This document shows positions 9,447 to 17,985 of a stretch of DNA of 64,000 nt, in pieces. Under the pieces are notes generated by a model. That model was not told where the DNA came from and searched no databases. It saw nothing but the letters and a program-made list of their open reading frames with translations. Position numbers and translations under genes: made by a program. The first letter of the stretch is position 1; every line of letters begins with the position of its first letter. The DNA comes from Aquabacterium sp. A7-Y (GTDB taxonomy: Bacteria > Pseudomonadota > Gammaproteobacteria > Burkholderiales > Burkholderiaceae_C): positions 62,001 through 126,000 of the forward strand of contig NZ_JAPFBW010000017.1 of NCBI RefSeq assembly GCF_026153205.1. The letters run 5' to 3'.

Positions 9447-9460
9447 AGTATTGACATACT
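9447..9460. promoter_or_regulatory. Inverted repeat in the hydrolase / GlxA-regulator divergent region
   Basis: AGTAT-TGAC-ATACT, a perfect 5-base inverted repeat with a 4-base spacer, lies 12 bases before the regulator start codon within the 94-base divergent intergenic region. The position suits an operator for the adjacent AraC-type regulator or autoregulation. The repeat is short, so chance is a real alternative. Confidence 0.3.
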
Positions 9461-9471
9461 TGGTGCATTTC

Positions 9472-10434
9472 ATGCCAACCCATCACGTCGGCCTGCTGCT
9501 GTATCCGGGCTGTCTGCCGGCCGGCCTGCTGGCGGCGGCCGACCTGATGCAGGCGGCCAATCTGCGCAGCGGCCAGGCGCGCTTTGCGGTGCAATGGCTG
9601 GGGCTGCGCGCAGGCACGGTGACCTGTGCGCACGGCGTCACGCTGCGTGCCGAGCAGGCGCTGGACACGGCCGGGTGTCAGGCGCTGCTGGTGCCCGGCT
9701 TCTGGGCCCATGCCGAGCCGCAGTTGCCGGCGCTGCTGGCCCGGCATCGGCCTCTGGTCGAGGCGCTACGCAGCCTGCCGGCACGCGTTCACCTGTGGGC
9801 CTATTGCACCGGTGTGGCCCTGCTGGCCGAGACCGGCCGCCTGCGCGGAGAGCCGGCCACCGGCACCTGGTGGATGGCGCCCTGGCTGGAAGCGCGCCAT
9901 CCACAGGTGGCGTGGCAATGGCAACAGGCCTGTGTCAACGGTCGTCGCAACGCCACGGCCTCCGGCACGCACGGCTACCAGGCCATCGTCAGCGAGCAGG
10001 TCGAGCGGGCACTGAGCGCCGAGGTGTGGCGCGACGTCGCGCGTTTCGCGGTGCTGCCCCGGCCGCAGCCCGCATCGCCGGTGTTCCAGCGGCTCGAGCA
10101 GGTCCAGCACGGCAACGCCCTGATGCATCGGCTGCGGCTGCTCGTGGAGCAGTGGCCCGCCAGCGAAGCGCGGCTGGCGCGCCTGGCCGCGGCGCTCGCC
10201 ACCTCGCCGCGCACCCTGGCGCGCAAGGTGAGGGCGGCCGCCGGGCACACCGTGGGGGAACACGTTCGCTTGATCAAGCTGCACCAGGCCGGCGATCGAC
10301 TGCTGCACACCCAGCAGTCGGTGGGGCAGGTGGGCCACGCCCTGGGTTTTGTCGATGAATCCAGCTTCCGACGCGCATTCAAACGGGTCACCGGCTTGAC
10401 GCCCGGCGAGTTCCGGAGCCGCTACGGGGATTGA
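9472..10434 (+). CDS. GlxA-family AraC-type transcriptional regulator with DJ-1/PfpI-like domain
   Basis: Transcription factor of 320 residues. The N-terminal ~190 residues form a DJ-1/PfpI-like amidotransferase fold (HVGLLLYPG; LLVPGF; AYCTGVALLAE, with the nucleophile-elbow Cys), used here as a sensor. The C-terminal AraC/XylS DNA-binding domain contains two helix-turn-helix units (LAAALATSPRTLARKVRAAA; VGQVGHALGFVDESSFRRAF) and the usual GLTPGEFR ending. The ATG at 9472 fits the start of the DJ-1 fold. It is divergent from the UlaG-like hydrolase gene, the most likely target. GlxA-type regulators commonly sense amino-acid derivatives or quaternary amines, but nothing in the sequence identifies the ligand. 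Confidence 0.88.
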   Translation: MPTHHVGLLLYPGCLPAGLLAAADLMQAANLRSGQARFAVQWLGLRAGTVTCAHGVTLRAEQALDTAGCQALLVPGFWAHAEPQLPALLARHRPLVEALRSLPARVHLWAYCTGVALLAETGRLRGEPATGTWWMAPWLEARHPQVAWQWQQACVNGRRNATASGTHGYQAIVSEQVERALSAEVWRDVARFAVLPRPQPASPVFQRLEQVQHGNALMHRLRLLVEQWPASEARLARLAAALATSPRTLARKVRAAAGHTVGEHVRLIKLHQAGDRLLHTQQSVGQVGHALGFVDESSFRRAFKRVTGLTPGEFRSRYGD

Positions 10435-10495
10435 GCGGTCGTTGCGCGCCGTGCTGGCCGCCCCAGCGTTCGAGGGCGCCAGAGGCTCAAGGCGC

Positions 10496-11503
10496 TCAGT
10501 CGGTGAGGCCGGCCCGGGAATAGTTGACCGGGATCCAGACAAAACCCTTGCCGGCCGCGCGCACGCGGCCGAGGCCGGGGAAGGCGATGTGGGCTGCCGC
10601 GATCAGAGTGCCTTCCCGGGCGGCGGAACGCATCGCGGTCTGCCGCTGCGAAGCCGCCGCTGCGTCGTCCACATCGAAGCGAATCGTGATGCCGGGACGC
10701 GGGAACTGCACGTCCTTGGCATGGATGAGGTCGCCCCAGATGAGCAGGCGTTCGCCGCGGCTCTGGATCTCGAACAGGGAGTGCCCCGGCGTGTGGCCAT
10801 GGGCGGCAACGGCCTTGACGCCCGGCAGGATCTCGGCACCGGGCTCGAACGTTAGCAGGCGGCCGGCCGCCTGGTAGGGGCCTAGCGAGGCCGCGGCCTC
10901 GGCGAAACTGTGGCGTTCGCTCTGTGCCACCCGGTCGATGTTTCGCGGGTTCAACCAGAAGTCGCTGTCATGCCGGTCGACCCGCACCACCGCGTTCGGG
11001 AAAGCCGGCTGGCCGTCGATGCTCAGGCCGCCCGAGTGGTCGCCATGGATGTGGGTCAGCAGCACCAGGTCCACGTCCTCGGGCTTGTAGCCGGCGGCCT
11101 TGATGTTTTTCAGCAGCCGGCCGCCGGCCGTCGGCCCGAAGAGCGCGCCGGCACCGGTGTCGACCAGCACCAGCCGGGAGCCGGTATTGATCAGGTAGGC
11201 GTTGATCGAGGTCTCGATCTGGGGCTTGAGGTAGGCCTCGCCCAGCAGGCGTTCGAGCTCTCGAGGGGTGGTCCGCTTCAACAGCTTGTCCAGAGGGATG
11301 GTGGCGGTACCGTCCGAGAGCGCGGTGATCTCGAAGTCGCCCAACATCATCCGGTAGTAGCCGGGCGCCTGCGTGCGGACCTGGGGCGCGGCTGCGTGGG
11401 CAGCGCCCGAGCCGGACAGCGCCCATGCGGCGGACAGCGCCGTGGCTGCGGCGAGGAGGACGCTGCTCAGCCGGGTGCGTGCGGTAAGACGGGGTGTGGT
11501 CAT
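10496..11503 (-). CDS. Secreted MBL-fold metallohydrolase
   Basis: Exported metallo-beta-lactamase-fold hydrolase of 335 residues. An N-terminal signal peptide of about 37 residues ends at an AHAAA-type cleavage site. The canonical zinc motif THIHGDHSGG is present at about residue 140, with further ligands in AHGHTPGHS and IWGDLIH, and a C-terminal AAHIAFPG His. The pattern matches the family that includes lactonases and methyl-parathion-hydrolase-like enzymes. The start was set at the ATG giving MTTPRLTART, since the signal peptide follows directly. The gene diverges from a LysR regulator (85 bases), its probable controller. The substrate is not determinable; quorum-signal lactones or organophosphates are candidates only by family. 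Confidence 0.85.
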   Translation of the reverse strand: MTTPRLTARTRLSSVLLAAATALSAAWALSGSGAAHAAAPQVRTQAPGYYRMMLGDFEITALSDGTATIPLDKLLKRTTPRELERLLGEAYLKPQIETSINAYLINTGSRLVLVDTGAGALFGPTAGGRLLKNIKAAGYKPEDVDLVLLTHIHGDHSGGLSIDGQPAFPNAVVRVDRHDSDFWLNPRNIDRVAQSERHSFAEAAASLGPYQAAGRLLTFEPGAEILPGVKAVAAHGHTPGHSLFEIQSRGERLLIWGDLIHAKDVQFPRPGITIRFDVDDAAAASQRQTAMRSAAREGTLIAAAHIAFPGLGRVRAAGKGFVWIPVNYSRAGLTD

Positions 11504-11572
11504 GGAGCGGGTTCCGTGGAGGTGGGTTGCGAAGGGAGTCGGGCGGATGATCCAATCGCGGTTCACATCACG

Positions 11573-11588
11573 CAAATCGATTGATTTG
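11573..11588. promoter_or_regulatory. Inverted repeat CAAATC-N4-GATTTG, candidate LysR operator
   Basis: A perfect 6-base inverted repeat with a 4-base spacer ends one base before the assigned ATG of the LysR gene. It contains T-N11-A spacing typical of LysR-type boxes. Its position against the start codon would suit repression of the regulator's own gene, or shows that translation really begins downstream at the ATG at 11625. Confidence 0.45.
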
Positions 11589-12581
11589 ATGAGCCATATC
11601 AGAGAGCGCGATTTCCGGGGCATGGACCTGAACCTGCTGGTGACCCTGCTCGTCCTGCTGCGCGAGAAAAGCGTCTCCAAGGCGGCCGCCTGCCTGCATC
11701 TTGGACAGCCCGCCATCAGCGGCGCGCTGAGCCGGCTGAGGGCCTTGTTCAAGGACGAGCTGCTGGTCCGCAGCCAGGGCGGCATGCAGCCGACGCCGAG
11801 GGCGCTGGAACTGCAGGCCGCGCTTGCCCCCGCCCTGGAGCTCATCCAGGCGGTCGTGTCCGACACCCCGGTGTTCGACCCCGCGACCGCGACGCGCACC
11901 TTCCTGCTCGGCCTCCCGGATTGGGTCGACATCTGGCTGTTGTCCCCGCTGCTCGCCATCCTGCACCGGGAAGCGCCGGGGGTGCGCGTCGCCGTGGTGG
12001 CCACGGATCCGTTCCGCGTCTCCGACATGCTGATGCGCGAAGACATGGACCTCGCCGTCGGGGCCTTCGCCGGGGGGCCCAGCTGGCAACGCCAGCGGCC
12101 CTTGTGCTCGATGCGGTTCTGCTGCGTGCACCGGCCCGGCGTCCTGCGCGAGCGAGCGCGGCTCACGGTGAAGCAGTACACCGAACTGCCGCATCTTCTC
12201 GTCAGTTACCGCGGTGCCTTCCAGGGCACGGTCGACGAGGCCTTGGAAAAGCTCGGTCAAGAACGCAAGGTCGCCTACACCAGCCCGCGTTTTTCATCGC
12301 TGCCCAGGGTGCTTCAGCAGGTGCCGGCCCTCGCGACGGTCCCCGAGGTGCTGGCACCGGTCTGGGAGCGCGATTTTGGTCTCGTCTCGCACCGCCTGCC
12401 GCTGGACCTGCCGCCCTTCACCGTGTCGATTGCGCATCACGCGACCCGGGACAAGGACCCGGCGCTGCAGTGGCTGTGCGGGGTCATCGAATCGGTCGCC
12501 TCGCCATCGTCACGGGCTCGTCACGGCGCCGACACGGCGGCGTCACCCAGCCCCCTTAAGGTGCCGCAACGCCGGAGCTGA
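11589..12581 (+). CDS. LysR family transcriptional regulator
   Basis: DNA-binding regulator of 330 residues. The N-terminal winged helix-turn-helix is clear ([20 protein letters not shown] followed by [14 protein letters not shown]), and the rest is a periplasmic-binding-like co-inducer domain. Two starts are possible: ATG 11589 and ATG 11625 (MDLNLLV). The second has better spacing from an upstream CCGGGG and is not crowded by the inverted repeat ending at 11588. The gene is divergent from the secreted metallohydrolase gene and lies 70 bases before ptxD in the same direction. It may thus regulate either neighbour: in the classical ptxABCDE locus the ptxE regulator is also of LysR type. Which it controls cannot be settled here. 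Confidence 0.88.
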   Translation: MSHIRERDFRGMDLNLLVTLLVLLREKSVSKAAACLHLGQPAISGALSRLRALFKDELLVRSQGGMQPTPRALELQAALAPALELIQAVVSDTPVFDPATATRTFLLGLPDWVDIWLLSPLLAILHREAPGVRVAVVATDPFRVSDMLMREDMDLAVGAFAGGPSWQRQRPLCSMRFCCVHRPGVLRERARLTVKQYTELPHLLVSYRGAFQGTVDEALEKLGQERKVAYTSPRFSSLPRVLQQVPALATVPEVLAPVWERDFGLVSHRLPLDLPPFTVSIAHHATRDKDPALQWLCGVIESVASPSSRARHGADTAASPSPLKVPQRRS

Positions 12582-12651
12582 CCCCCCGTTGCCTTGGAAA
12601 GGCCGACGCAGTCGCCGACCGTGGACAAAGGACAACTACAAGGAGGCTGCC

Positions 12652-13662
12652 TTGAAGCCCAGGCTCGTCATCACGCATCGCGTGCATCCGGAAATCATCG
12701 ACCTGCTGTCGCCGCATTGCGAGCTGGTGGTCAATGATTCGGCCGACACCTGGCCCGCCGACGAGGTGCTGCGCCGCGCGCAGAGCGCTGACGCGCTGAT
12801 GGCCTTCATGCCGGACCGCATCGACGCGGCCTTTCTCGCGCGATGCCCGCGCTTGAAGATCATCGGGGCCGCGCTGAAGGGCTACGACAACTTCGATGTG
12901 GATGCCTGCAGCGCACGTGGCGTCTGGCTGAGTTTCGTGCCGGACCTGCTGACGGTGCCGACCGCCGAACTCGCCATCGGGCTGTGCATCGGGCTGATGC
13001 GCCGTGTCGGCGAAGCCGGAGCCTGGGTGCGCAGTGGTCGCTTCGCGGGCTGGCGGCCCGAGTTTTACGGCACCGGCCTGGCCAACTCGACCGTCGGCAT
13101 CGTCGGCATGGGGGCGATCGGCCAGGCCTTGGCGCAGCGCCTGAAGGGCTGGGACGCGCAGCTGCTGTACACCGACCGCCACCCGCTGCCCGACGCGCAG
13201 GAGCAGGCGCTCGGTGTGCAGCACACCACACTGGACCACCTGCTGACCGAAGCCGACCTGGTCCTGCTGGCCTTGACGCTCCATCCCGGCACCCTGCACC
13301 TGCTGAACGCGACGCGCCTGCAGCGGATGAAACCGGGCGCCTTCCTGGTCAATCCCTGCCGGGGCTCGGTGGTCGACGAGGCGGCCGTGCTCGATGCATT
13401 GCGTTCCGGCCGACTGGCAGGTTATGCGGCCGATGTCTTCGAGATGGAAGACTGGGCCCGGCCCGACCGTCCGCGCCGCATCGATCCCGAACTGCTGGCC
13501 CACCCCCGCAGCCTGCTGACACCCCACATCGGTTCGGCGGTCGGCACGGTGCGCCTGGCGATCGAGCGGCGCGCGGCGCACAACATCCTCCAGGCCCTGC
13601 GCGGCGAGGTGCCGCAGGATGCCTTGAACCGGCCTCGTGCGCCGGCCCGGACGGCCGGCTGA
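12652..13662 (+). CDS. ptxD: Phosphite (phosphonate) dehydrogenase PtxD-like
   Basis: NAD(P)-dependent oxidation of phosphite to phosphate; cytoplasmic enzyme of the D-2-hydroxyacid dehydrogenase family. The TTG start is fixed by AAGGAGG at 12640-12646, five bases upstream, and gives 336 residues, the length I recall for Pseudomonas stutzeri PtxD. Key residues fall at the same numbering as in that enzyme: Lys76 (ALKGYDNFD), Arg237 ([13 protein letters not shown]), Glu266 ([14 protein letters not shown]) and His292 (TPHIGSAV), and the [16 protein letters not shown] block is intact. The Rossmann motif is GMGAIG. The cofactor-loop pair is Asp175-Arg176 where I recall Glu175-Ala176 in the P. stutzeri enzyme, which may widen cofactor use to NADP. 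No phosphite transporter genes (ptxABC) are adjacent. Confidence 0.9.
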   Translation: MKPRLVITHRVHPEIIDLLSPHCELVVNDSADTWPADEVLRRAQSADALMAFMPDRIDAAFLARCPRLKIIGAALKGYDNFDVDACSARGVWLSFVPDLLTVPTAELAIGLCIGLMRRVGEAGAWVRSGRFAGWRPEFYGTGLANSTVGIVGMGAIGQALAQRLKGWDAQLLYTDRHPLPDAQEQALGVQHTTLDHLLTEADLVLLALTLHPGTLHLLNATRLQRMKPGAFLVNPCRGSVVDEAAVLDALRSGRLAGYAADVFEMEDWARPDRPRRIDPELLAHPRSLLTPHIGSAVGTVRLAIERRAAHNILQALRGEVPQDALNRPRAPARTAG

Positions 13663-13799
13663 GACTCGATCCGCACCGCGTCCTCGACATCGGGCGGCAT
13701 CCCGCGCAGCGAGGTCGCGATCCGATTCAGTCGACCAGGGCCTGCCGCACGCCTTCGGGGGGCTGCGTCAGGTCGTGGCGCCTTCAACAAAGGAGCGCC

Positions 13800-15362
13800 T
13801 CACCCCGGCGACGGGAGACGGACTTCGACTCTCAAGCCTCGGCCGTTGAGCCCCTCGGTGAGAAACACGCTGCCTTCGTGCAGCTCGGCGACCTTCTTGA
13901 CAATCGACAGGCCCAGCCCGCTGCCGGGCGCCACGGTCCCCGGCAGACGAACAAAACGCTTCAGCACACCGTTGCGCATGTCCTCCGGTATGCCGACCCC
14001 GTTGTCCGAAACGGCCAGTCGGATGAGTTGCGGTTCCTGCCTGACCTCGAGACAGACGGTCGCGCCCGAAGGGCAATACACGATGGCGTTGTCCACCATG
14101 CTGTCCATTGCGCTTTCCAGGAGCGCGGCGTCGCCCAGGACGGATGCCGCGTCAGGGCCCTCGTAGGCGAGGTCCATGTTCTTGACGATCGCGCGAGGTG
14201 CATGTCGCGCGATGACGTCGCGCGCGAGTTGCGTCACGTCGACGGACTTCAACGCCAGGTGGCCGGACGATTCGGCTTCGAGCCGTGACAGCGTCAACAG
14301 GTTGCCCACCAGGGCCGCGCTGCGATCGATGCTGGCGATCAGCATTTCCGCCAGTTCTGCCCGTTGGTCTGCCGATTCCGCCTTCACCAACAGATGAACC
14401 TGGGCCCCGATCGCGGCCAGCGGCGTGCGCAGTTCATGGGTGGCGTCGGCGATAAAACGACGTTCGTTCTCGCGGTGGTTGGCAATACGCGCGAGCAACT
14501 GGTTGACCGAATTCTGGACCGGCGCCAGTTCCCGGTACCCGGCATCCGGGCATTTGAGCGGGGAGGTCGATTGCGGCGCGTGGCGGACGATCTCTCGTGT
14601 CAGATTCTCCATCGGCATCAACGCATGGTGGATGCCGATGCGCAGCAGGATGGCGAGAATCGGCAGCAGGGCCAGCAGCGGGAACAGGAAGAACATCAAC
14701 ATCTCGGTTCTTGCCCGCTGCAGAAACGAATGGGCGACCGCGACCTGGATCTGTACCGAGTGGTCGCGACTTTCCACCAGCACTGTCCGCCAAAGTCCTT
14801 CGCTCACCGGCGCCGCACCGAGAACCGGCCTGGACAATTCTGGCCAGCAGGCCGACCGCCCCAGCACTCTGCCTTTCCAGTCGGTGATGCGATAACAGAA
14901 CTCGTGCTCGCGCAGGGACGATTCAGCATAGGCGCGACTGAATTGCCCGACCCGGCGTGCGAGCATCCGGTGACGCTCCGGCTCGCTGAGGTCGAGGCTG
15001 ACGAGATCGGCATGGCCTTCGGCCAAGTCCACCAGGTCGCGATCGAAATAGCCTGAGCCGACTCGAGTCACTTCCCAGAGAAACCACAGGAAGAGCAGCA
15101 GCCAGACCCCGATGAATGACACCAGTGTGAAATAGAGCAGGCGGCGATACAACGATCGCGCTTTGGTATGAGCTCGTGTTTGCCGATCCAGGTCCAGGCT
15201 CTTGCCGGTGCGCGCGGCGTTGCCGCACGTTGCCCGCCTTAGCACCCCCGCCGCCATCGCGACGATCAGGGCCCAGGGTGATTCATCGGCACTGCGGTGT
15301 CCGAACAGGACACGCGCCGTGCGTTCACGAACGCCCGGGGAAAACTGTGGCGACTCTCTCAT
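13800..15362 (-). CDS. Membrane sensor histidine kinase, QseC-like
   Basis: Inner-membrane sensor kinase, 520 residues as drawn. It has two membrane segments (about 75-97 and 228-250) enclosing a periplasmic sensor domain of ~130 residues, then a HAMP-like linker, HisKA with phospho-His in DATHELRTPLAAI, and a HATPase domain with N box DNAIVYCP, G1 DNGVGIPED and G2 GSGLGLSIVKK. The ~60 residues before the first membrane segment are unusually long and basic; the true start may be Met36 (about 15257) or a non-ATG codon nearby. It lies downstream of, and parallel to, the OmpR-type regulator gene (260-base gap), its likely partner. The signal is unknown. Confidence 0.87.
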   Translation of the reverse strand: MRESPQFSPGVRERTARVLFGHRSADESPWALIVAMAAGVLRRATCGNAARTGKSLDLDRQTRAHTKARSLYRRLLYFTLVSFIGVWLLLFLWFLWEVTRVGSGYFDRDLVDLAEGHADLVSLDLSEPERHRMLARRVGQFSRAYAESSLREHEFCYRITDWKGRVLGRSACWPELSRPVLGAAPVSEGLWRTVLVESRDHSVQIQVAVAHSFLQRARTEMLMFFLFPLLALLPILAILLRIGIHHALMPMENLTREIVRHAPQSTSPLKCPDAGYRELAPVQNSVNQLLARIANHRENERRFIADATHELRTPLAAIGAQVHLLVKAESADQRAELAEMLIASIDRSAALVGNLLTLSRLEAESSGHLALKSVDVTQLARDVIARHAPRAIVKNMDLAYEGPDAASVLGDAALLESAMDSMVDNAIVYCPSGATVCLEVRQEPQLIRLAVSDNGVGIPEDMRNGVLKRFVRLPGTVAPGSGLGLSIVKKVAELHEGSVFLTEGLNGRGLRVEVRLPSPG

Positions 15363-15622
15363 GGCGCCATCTTCTCAAGGCCGGCCGGCTTGGGGAAGCA
15401 CGACAGAAGGGGGATTGCCCGAAAGGATGCTGACCTCATCAGCGGCGGTCAAGGCCAGCCAAAGCAGCAGCCTTGCGGAAAAACTCCGGGTACGGTCAGG
15501 ATCCGGCGTCGGTCAATGGGTGATAGTCCGGGGCTGCTCGCCTGCGCCCCGCGACTCGCCGCAGTGGTTTGTCATACCGCTGTCTTCATCCGGCCTGGTT
15601 TCTCGCGCGGCGCGCGAGGTGC

Positions 15623-16270
15623 TTATTGGGTCGACAAAAGATAGCCGACGCCGCGCACGGTACGAACCCACTGGCTGCCCAGCTTGCGCCGCAGGTTGTG
15701 GATGTGGACTTCCAGTGCATTGAAGGAGCCGCAGCGCAGATATTCGACCAGGTACTCCCGCTGGATCACTCGGCCGGCCTTGCGAACCAGCTCGAGCAAT
15801 AAGGAGAACTCCGAGGGGGACAGCGGGACGGGCGTGTCGCGGACCTGGACCTCGCGTGAATGAGTGTCGATGCACAAGCTGCCGATCTGCCAGCGCGACG
15901 AAGCAAAACCGCTGCTGCGCCGCGTGACGGCTTGCAGGCGCGCGAGCATTTCGGTGATCGCAAAGGGCTTCACCAGATAGTCGTCGGCTCCTTCGAGCAA
16001 GGCCGACACGCGGGTGTCGAGGGCGTGCTGCGCGGATAACACGACGATGGGCATCGTCTCCCCTTGACTGCGAAGTTCGCGCAATAGCATGAGCCCCTCA
16101 CCGTCGGGCAAGCCGAGATCCAGCAGCATGCTGTCCTGCTGCTCCTCCCTCAGAAAGTCCCTGGCTTCTTTCAATCGACGCACCCACACCATATGCCAGC
16201 CCGCATGGCGCAGTCCTTGCGCCAGCGCGGCACCGAGTGCCAAATCATCTTCGACCAGTAATGCATGCAC
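15623..16270 (-). CDS. OmpR/QseB-type response regulator
   Basis: DNA-binding response regulator of 215 residues. The receiver domain has the acidic pocket VEDD, the phospho-acceptor Asp in LLDLGLPDGEG and the conserved Lys in DYLVKPF. The C-terminal winged-helix Trans_reg_C domain contains LSPSEFSLLLELVRKAGRVI and ends in VRTVRGVGYLL. The start is a GTG (reading VHALLVEDD) because the receiver fold begins there; the open frame extends upstream without similarity to any domain. It precedes the sensor kinase gene on the same strand, so the two form a two-component pair. The upstream region holds an imperfect direct repeat that could be its binding site. Confidence 0.87.
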   Translation of the reverse strand: MHALLVEDDLALGAALAQGLRHAGWHMVWVRRLKEARDFLREEQQDSMLLDLGLPDGEGLMLLRELRSQGETMPIVVLSAQHALDTRVSALLEGADDYLVKPFAITEMLARLQAVTRRSSGFASSRWQIGSLCIDTHSREVQVRDTPVPLSPSEFSLLLELVRKAGRVIQREYLVEYLRCGSFNALEVHIHNLRRKLGSQWVRTVRGVGYLLSTQ

Positions 16271-16756
16271 GGCTGTTGTCCTGAACTGAAAGTTCGTTGA
16301 TGAAACCTGCCGAGAAACGCGCGCATTCGTCGTCGAGGTGTGCGCTCTGGGCGCCGACCCGGGTGTGCGGCTTGGCCCAGGCTGCGGCGTTTGTCGACAG
16401 GATGCACCTTTCAGCCGGTCCGAGGCAACAGTTTTCCACCGAGCCACGCCAATGTCCTGAACCGGAGGTCGGTCGATGAAACGCCGGAACTTGAGCGGCG
16501 GGAAGCCTGCTTCAAGGAACTTCCGGTTCAGGGAGAGTGGCGTCTTTGCGCGTCGTGTCGAACCACTGTTCAGAAGTGTTCGAACTTCTTCCACCTTGAC
16601 CTTGTCCCGGCGGCAGTGGCGCGCGTAAGGGCCGTGTCAATCATACGTGATGGGAAGGGTGGGGACCCCATCCTGGGTCCTGGAGTGTTCGACAGGACTG
16701 ATTGATCTTGCAGGGGTTGCCGGGACAGATGAAGGCCACTGCCCAGGGCGAAAGGT
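16271..16756. other. Intergenic region upstream of the two-component genes
   Basis: About 490 bases with no convincing gene; the open frame running into the response regulator gene shows no domain signal. It separates the start of the response regulator gene from the end of the MFS gene, both on the minus strand. The only structure seen is the pair of 29-base imperfect repeats listed separately. A promoter for the two-component genes must lie here. Confidence 0.45.
16278..16482. repeat. Pair of imperfect 29-base direct repeats
   Basis: Copies at 16278-16306 and 16454-16482 match at 23 of 29 bases by eye. They share GTCCTGAAC at the left end and GATGAAAC at the right end, with the differences in the middle. 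The start-to-start distance is 176 bases. Sequence around the copies is unrelated, so this is not a larger duplication. Placement just upstream of the OmpR-type regulator's start suggests binding sites, but chance or an old small duplication remain possible. Confidence 0.4.
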
Positions 16757-17980
16757 CTATCGCGACGTCCGGACCCGCCACCGCTTTCTGAAAAGCAAGA
16801 CAAGCACCGGCATGGGCAGCATCATGAAAGTGCAGGCCGCGAGCGCGATGTCCGTCCCGGCCTGGCTGACCACCCAGCCGAAAGCGGCGGTCCCGGCCAC
16901 GTCAGCGGCACTTCCGAGCGAGCCGACCAGAGCCAGGAACAGGGTGCGCATCGGCGCCGCGACGGCCAGCAGCATCAGGCTTTCCAGGAGCGGCAACAGC
17001 GGGGCCAGCATCGCTGAGGTGAGCAGGATCCCCAGGGTCAGGACCCAGGTCTCTGGCAACCACCCTACGAGACCGACCTGAAGGACGGCACCGACGAGAC
17101 CCAGCAGGATGAGCATGAACTGCCGGGTTGCCGGCTGCGCGTGTTCGGTTTGGACCAGAACGAGCCCGGCGGCCAGACCCATCCCGCCAGCGGCGATCAG
17201 GGCGCCGAATACATCCGCACTGCGTTGATGGCTGGTCAGATGAGCCGGAACCAGCAGGTTGTCCAAGGGGCCGAAGACGAAATTCAAGCACACCGTGAGC
17301 GACACCACGATGACCACTTGCGGCGGCCAGGGGCCGGCCGCGAAGAGGCTCTTGAGGCCCGGTGCCGGACCGGGCGGGCGGCGGCCGTCGCGAGGCAGCA
17401 GCGCCGCGAGTGCGATCGCCACCACCAGGGAGATGGCGCTGCTCGCAAGCAGCAGCAGCGTCACCCATCCGGCCTCGATGCCCCAACCCGCGCACAGGCT
17501 TCCGAACACCACCCCCACGATGCCCCAGAGCCAGTTGGCCCCCGAGAACCCGACCAGCGGCTGTCGACACAGGCGCGCGATGAGAGGAACGCGTGCCGAA
17601 AAACCGACATCCGCCATGCCGTCGGCCACCAGCGCGGTCAGGACGAGCCCGAAGGCGCTGAGCGTGAACCCCAGCAGCCACAGGACGGTGGCTCCTGCCA
17701 GACACAGGACGGCTGCGAACGCTGCTGCCACGGTCATGCGCCGGGGACCGGCCCAGCGGCTTGCGGGCGGGGCCAGCAGGTTGCCGACGATGGCGGCCGC
17801 GACGATCAGCGCCGATGCCATCCCCAGCCACGCCGTCCCGAGGGCGGCCTGCGTGACGGACCAGGGCAGCAGCACCGCGAGCACACCCTCGACAAAGGAC
17901 CCCGGCACCACCACCGCCGCGCGCAATGCCCGGATCGGGTAGGCGGTCGCGGCGCTTCTGTATTCGGCAGGATGGGCCAT
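16757..17980 (-). CDS. MFS transporter
   Basis: Inner-membrane major facilitator of about 407 residues with roughly 12 hydrophobic segments and a charged central loop (LLPRDGRRPPG) at the midpoint, as expected for the family. The start was set at MAHPAEYRSA, six bases after the stop of the outer-membrane factor gene; an upstream ATG would overlap that gene. It is the last gene of the minus-strand export operon. A single-component MFS pump next to a tripartite ABC pump suggests a second exit route or immunity function for the same compound, but the substrate is not readable from the sequence. Confidence 0.8.
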   Translation of the reverse strand: MAHPAEYRSAATAYPIRALRAAVVVPGSFVEGVLAVLLPWSVTQAALGTAWLGMASALIVAAAIVGNLLAPPASRWAGPRRMTVAAAFAAVLCLAGATVLWLLGFTLSAFGLVLTALVADGMADVGFSARVPLIARLCRQPLVGFSGANWLWGIVGVVFGSLCAGWGIEAGWVTLLLLASSAISLVVAIALAALLPRDGRRPPGPAPGLKSLFAAGPWPPQVVIVVSLTVCLNFVFGPLDNLLVPAHLTSHQRSADVFGALIAAGGMGLAAGLVLVQTEHAQPATRQFMLILLGLVGAVLQVGLVGWLPETWVLTLGILLTSAMLAPLLPLLESLMLLAVAAPMRTLFLALVGSLGSAADVAGTAAFGWVVSQAGTDIALAACTFMMLPMPVLVLLFRKRWRVRTSR

Positions 17981-17985
17981 GGCAG

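Noticed and set aside
9451-9456. TTGACA as a -35 box for the GlxA-type regulator gene
   Set aside because: A -10 box 17 bases further would lie inside the coding region, so it cannot serve the assigned start.
15363-15622. Small plus-strand frames between the response regulator and sensor kinase genes
   Set aside because: Overlap both minus-strand genes and show no domain or start signal.
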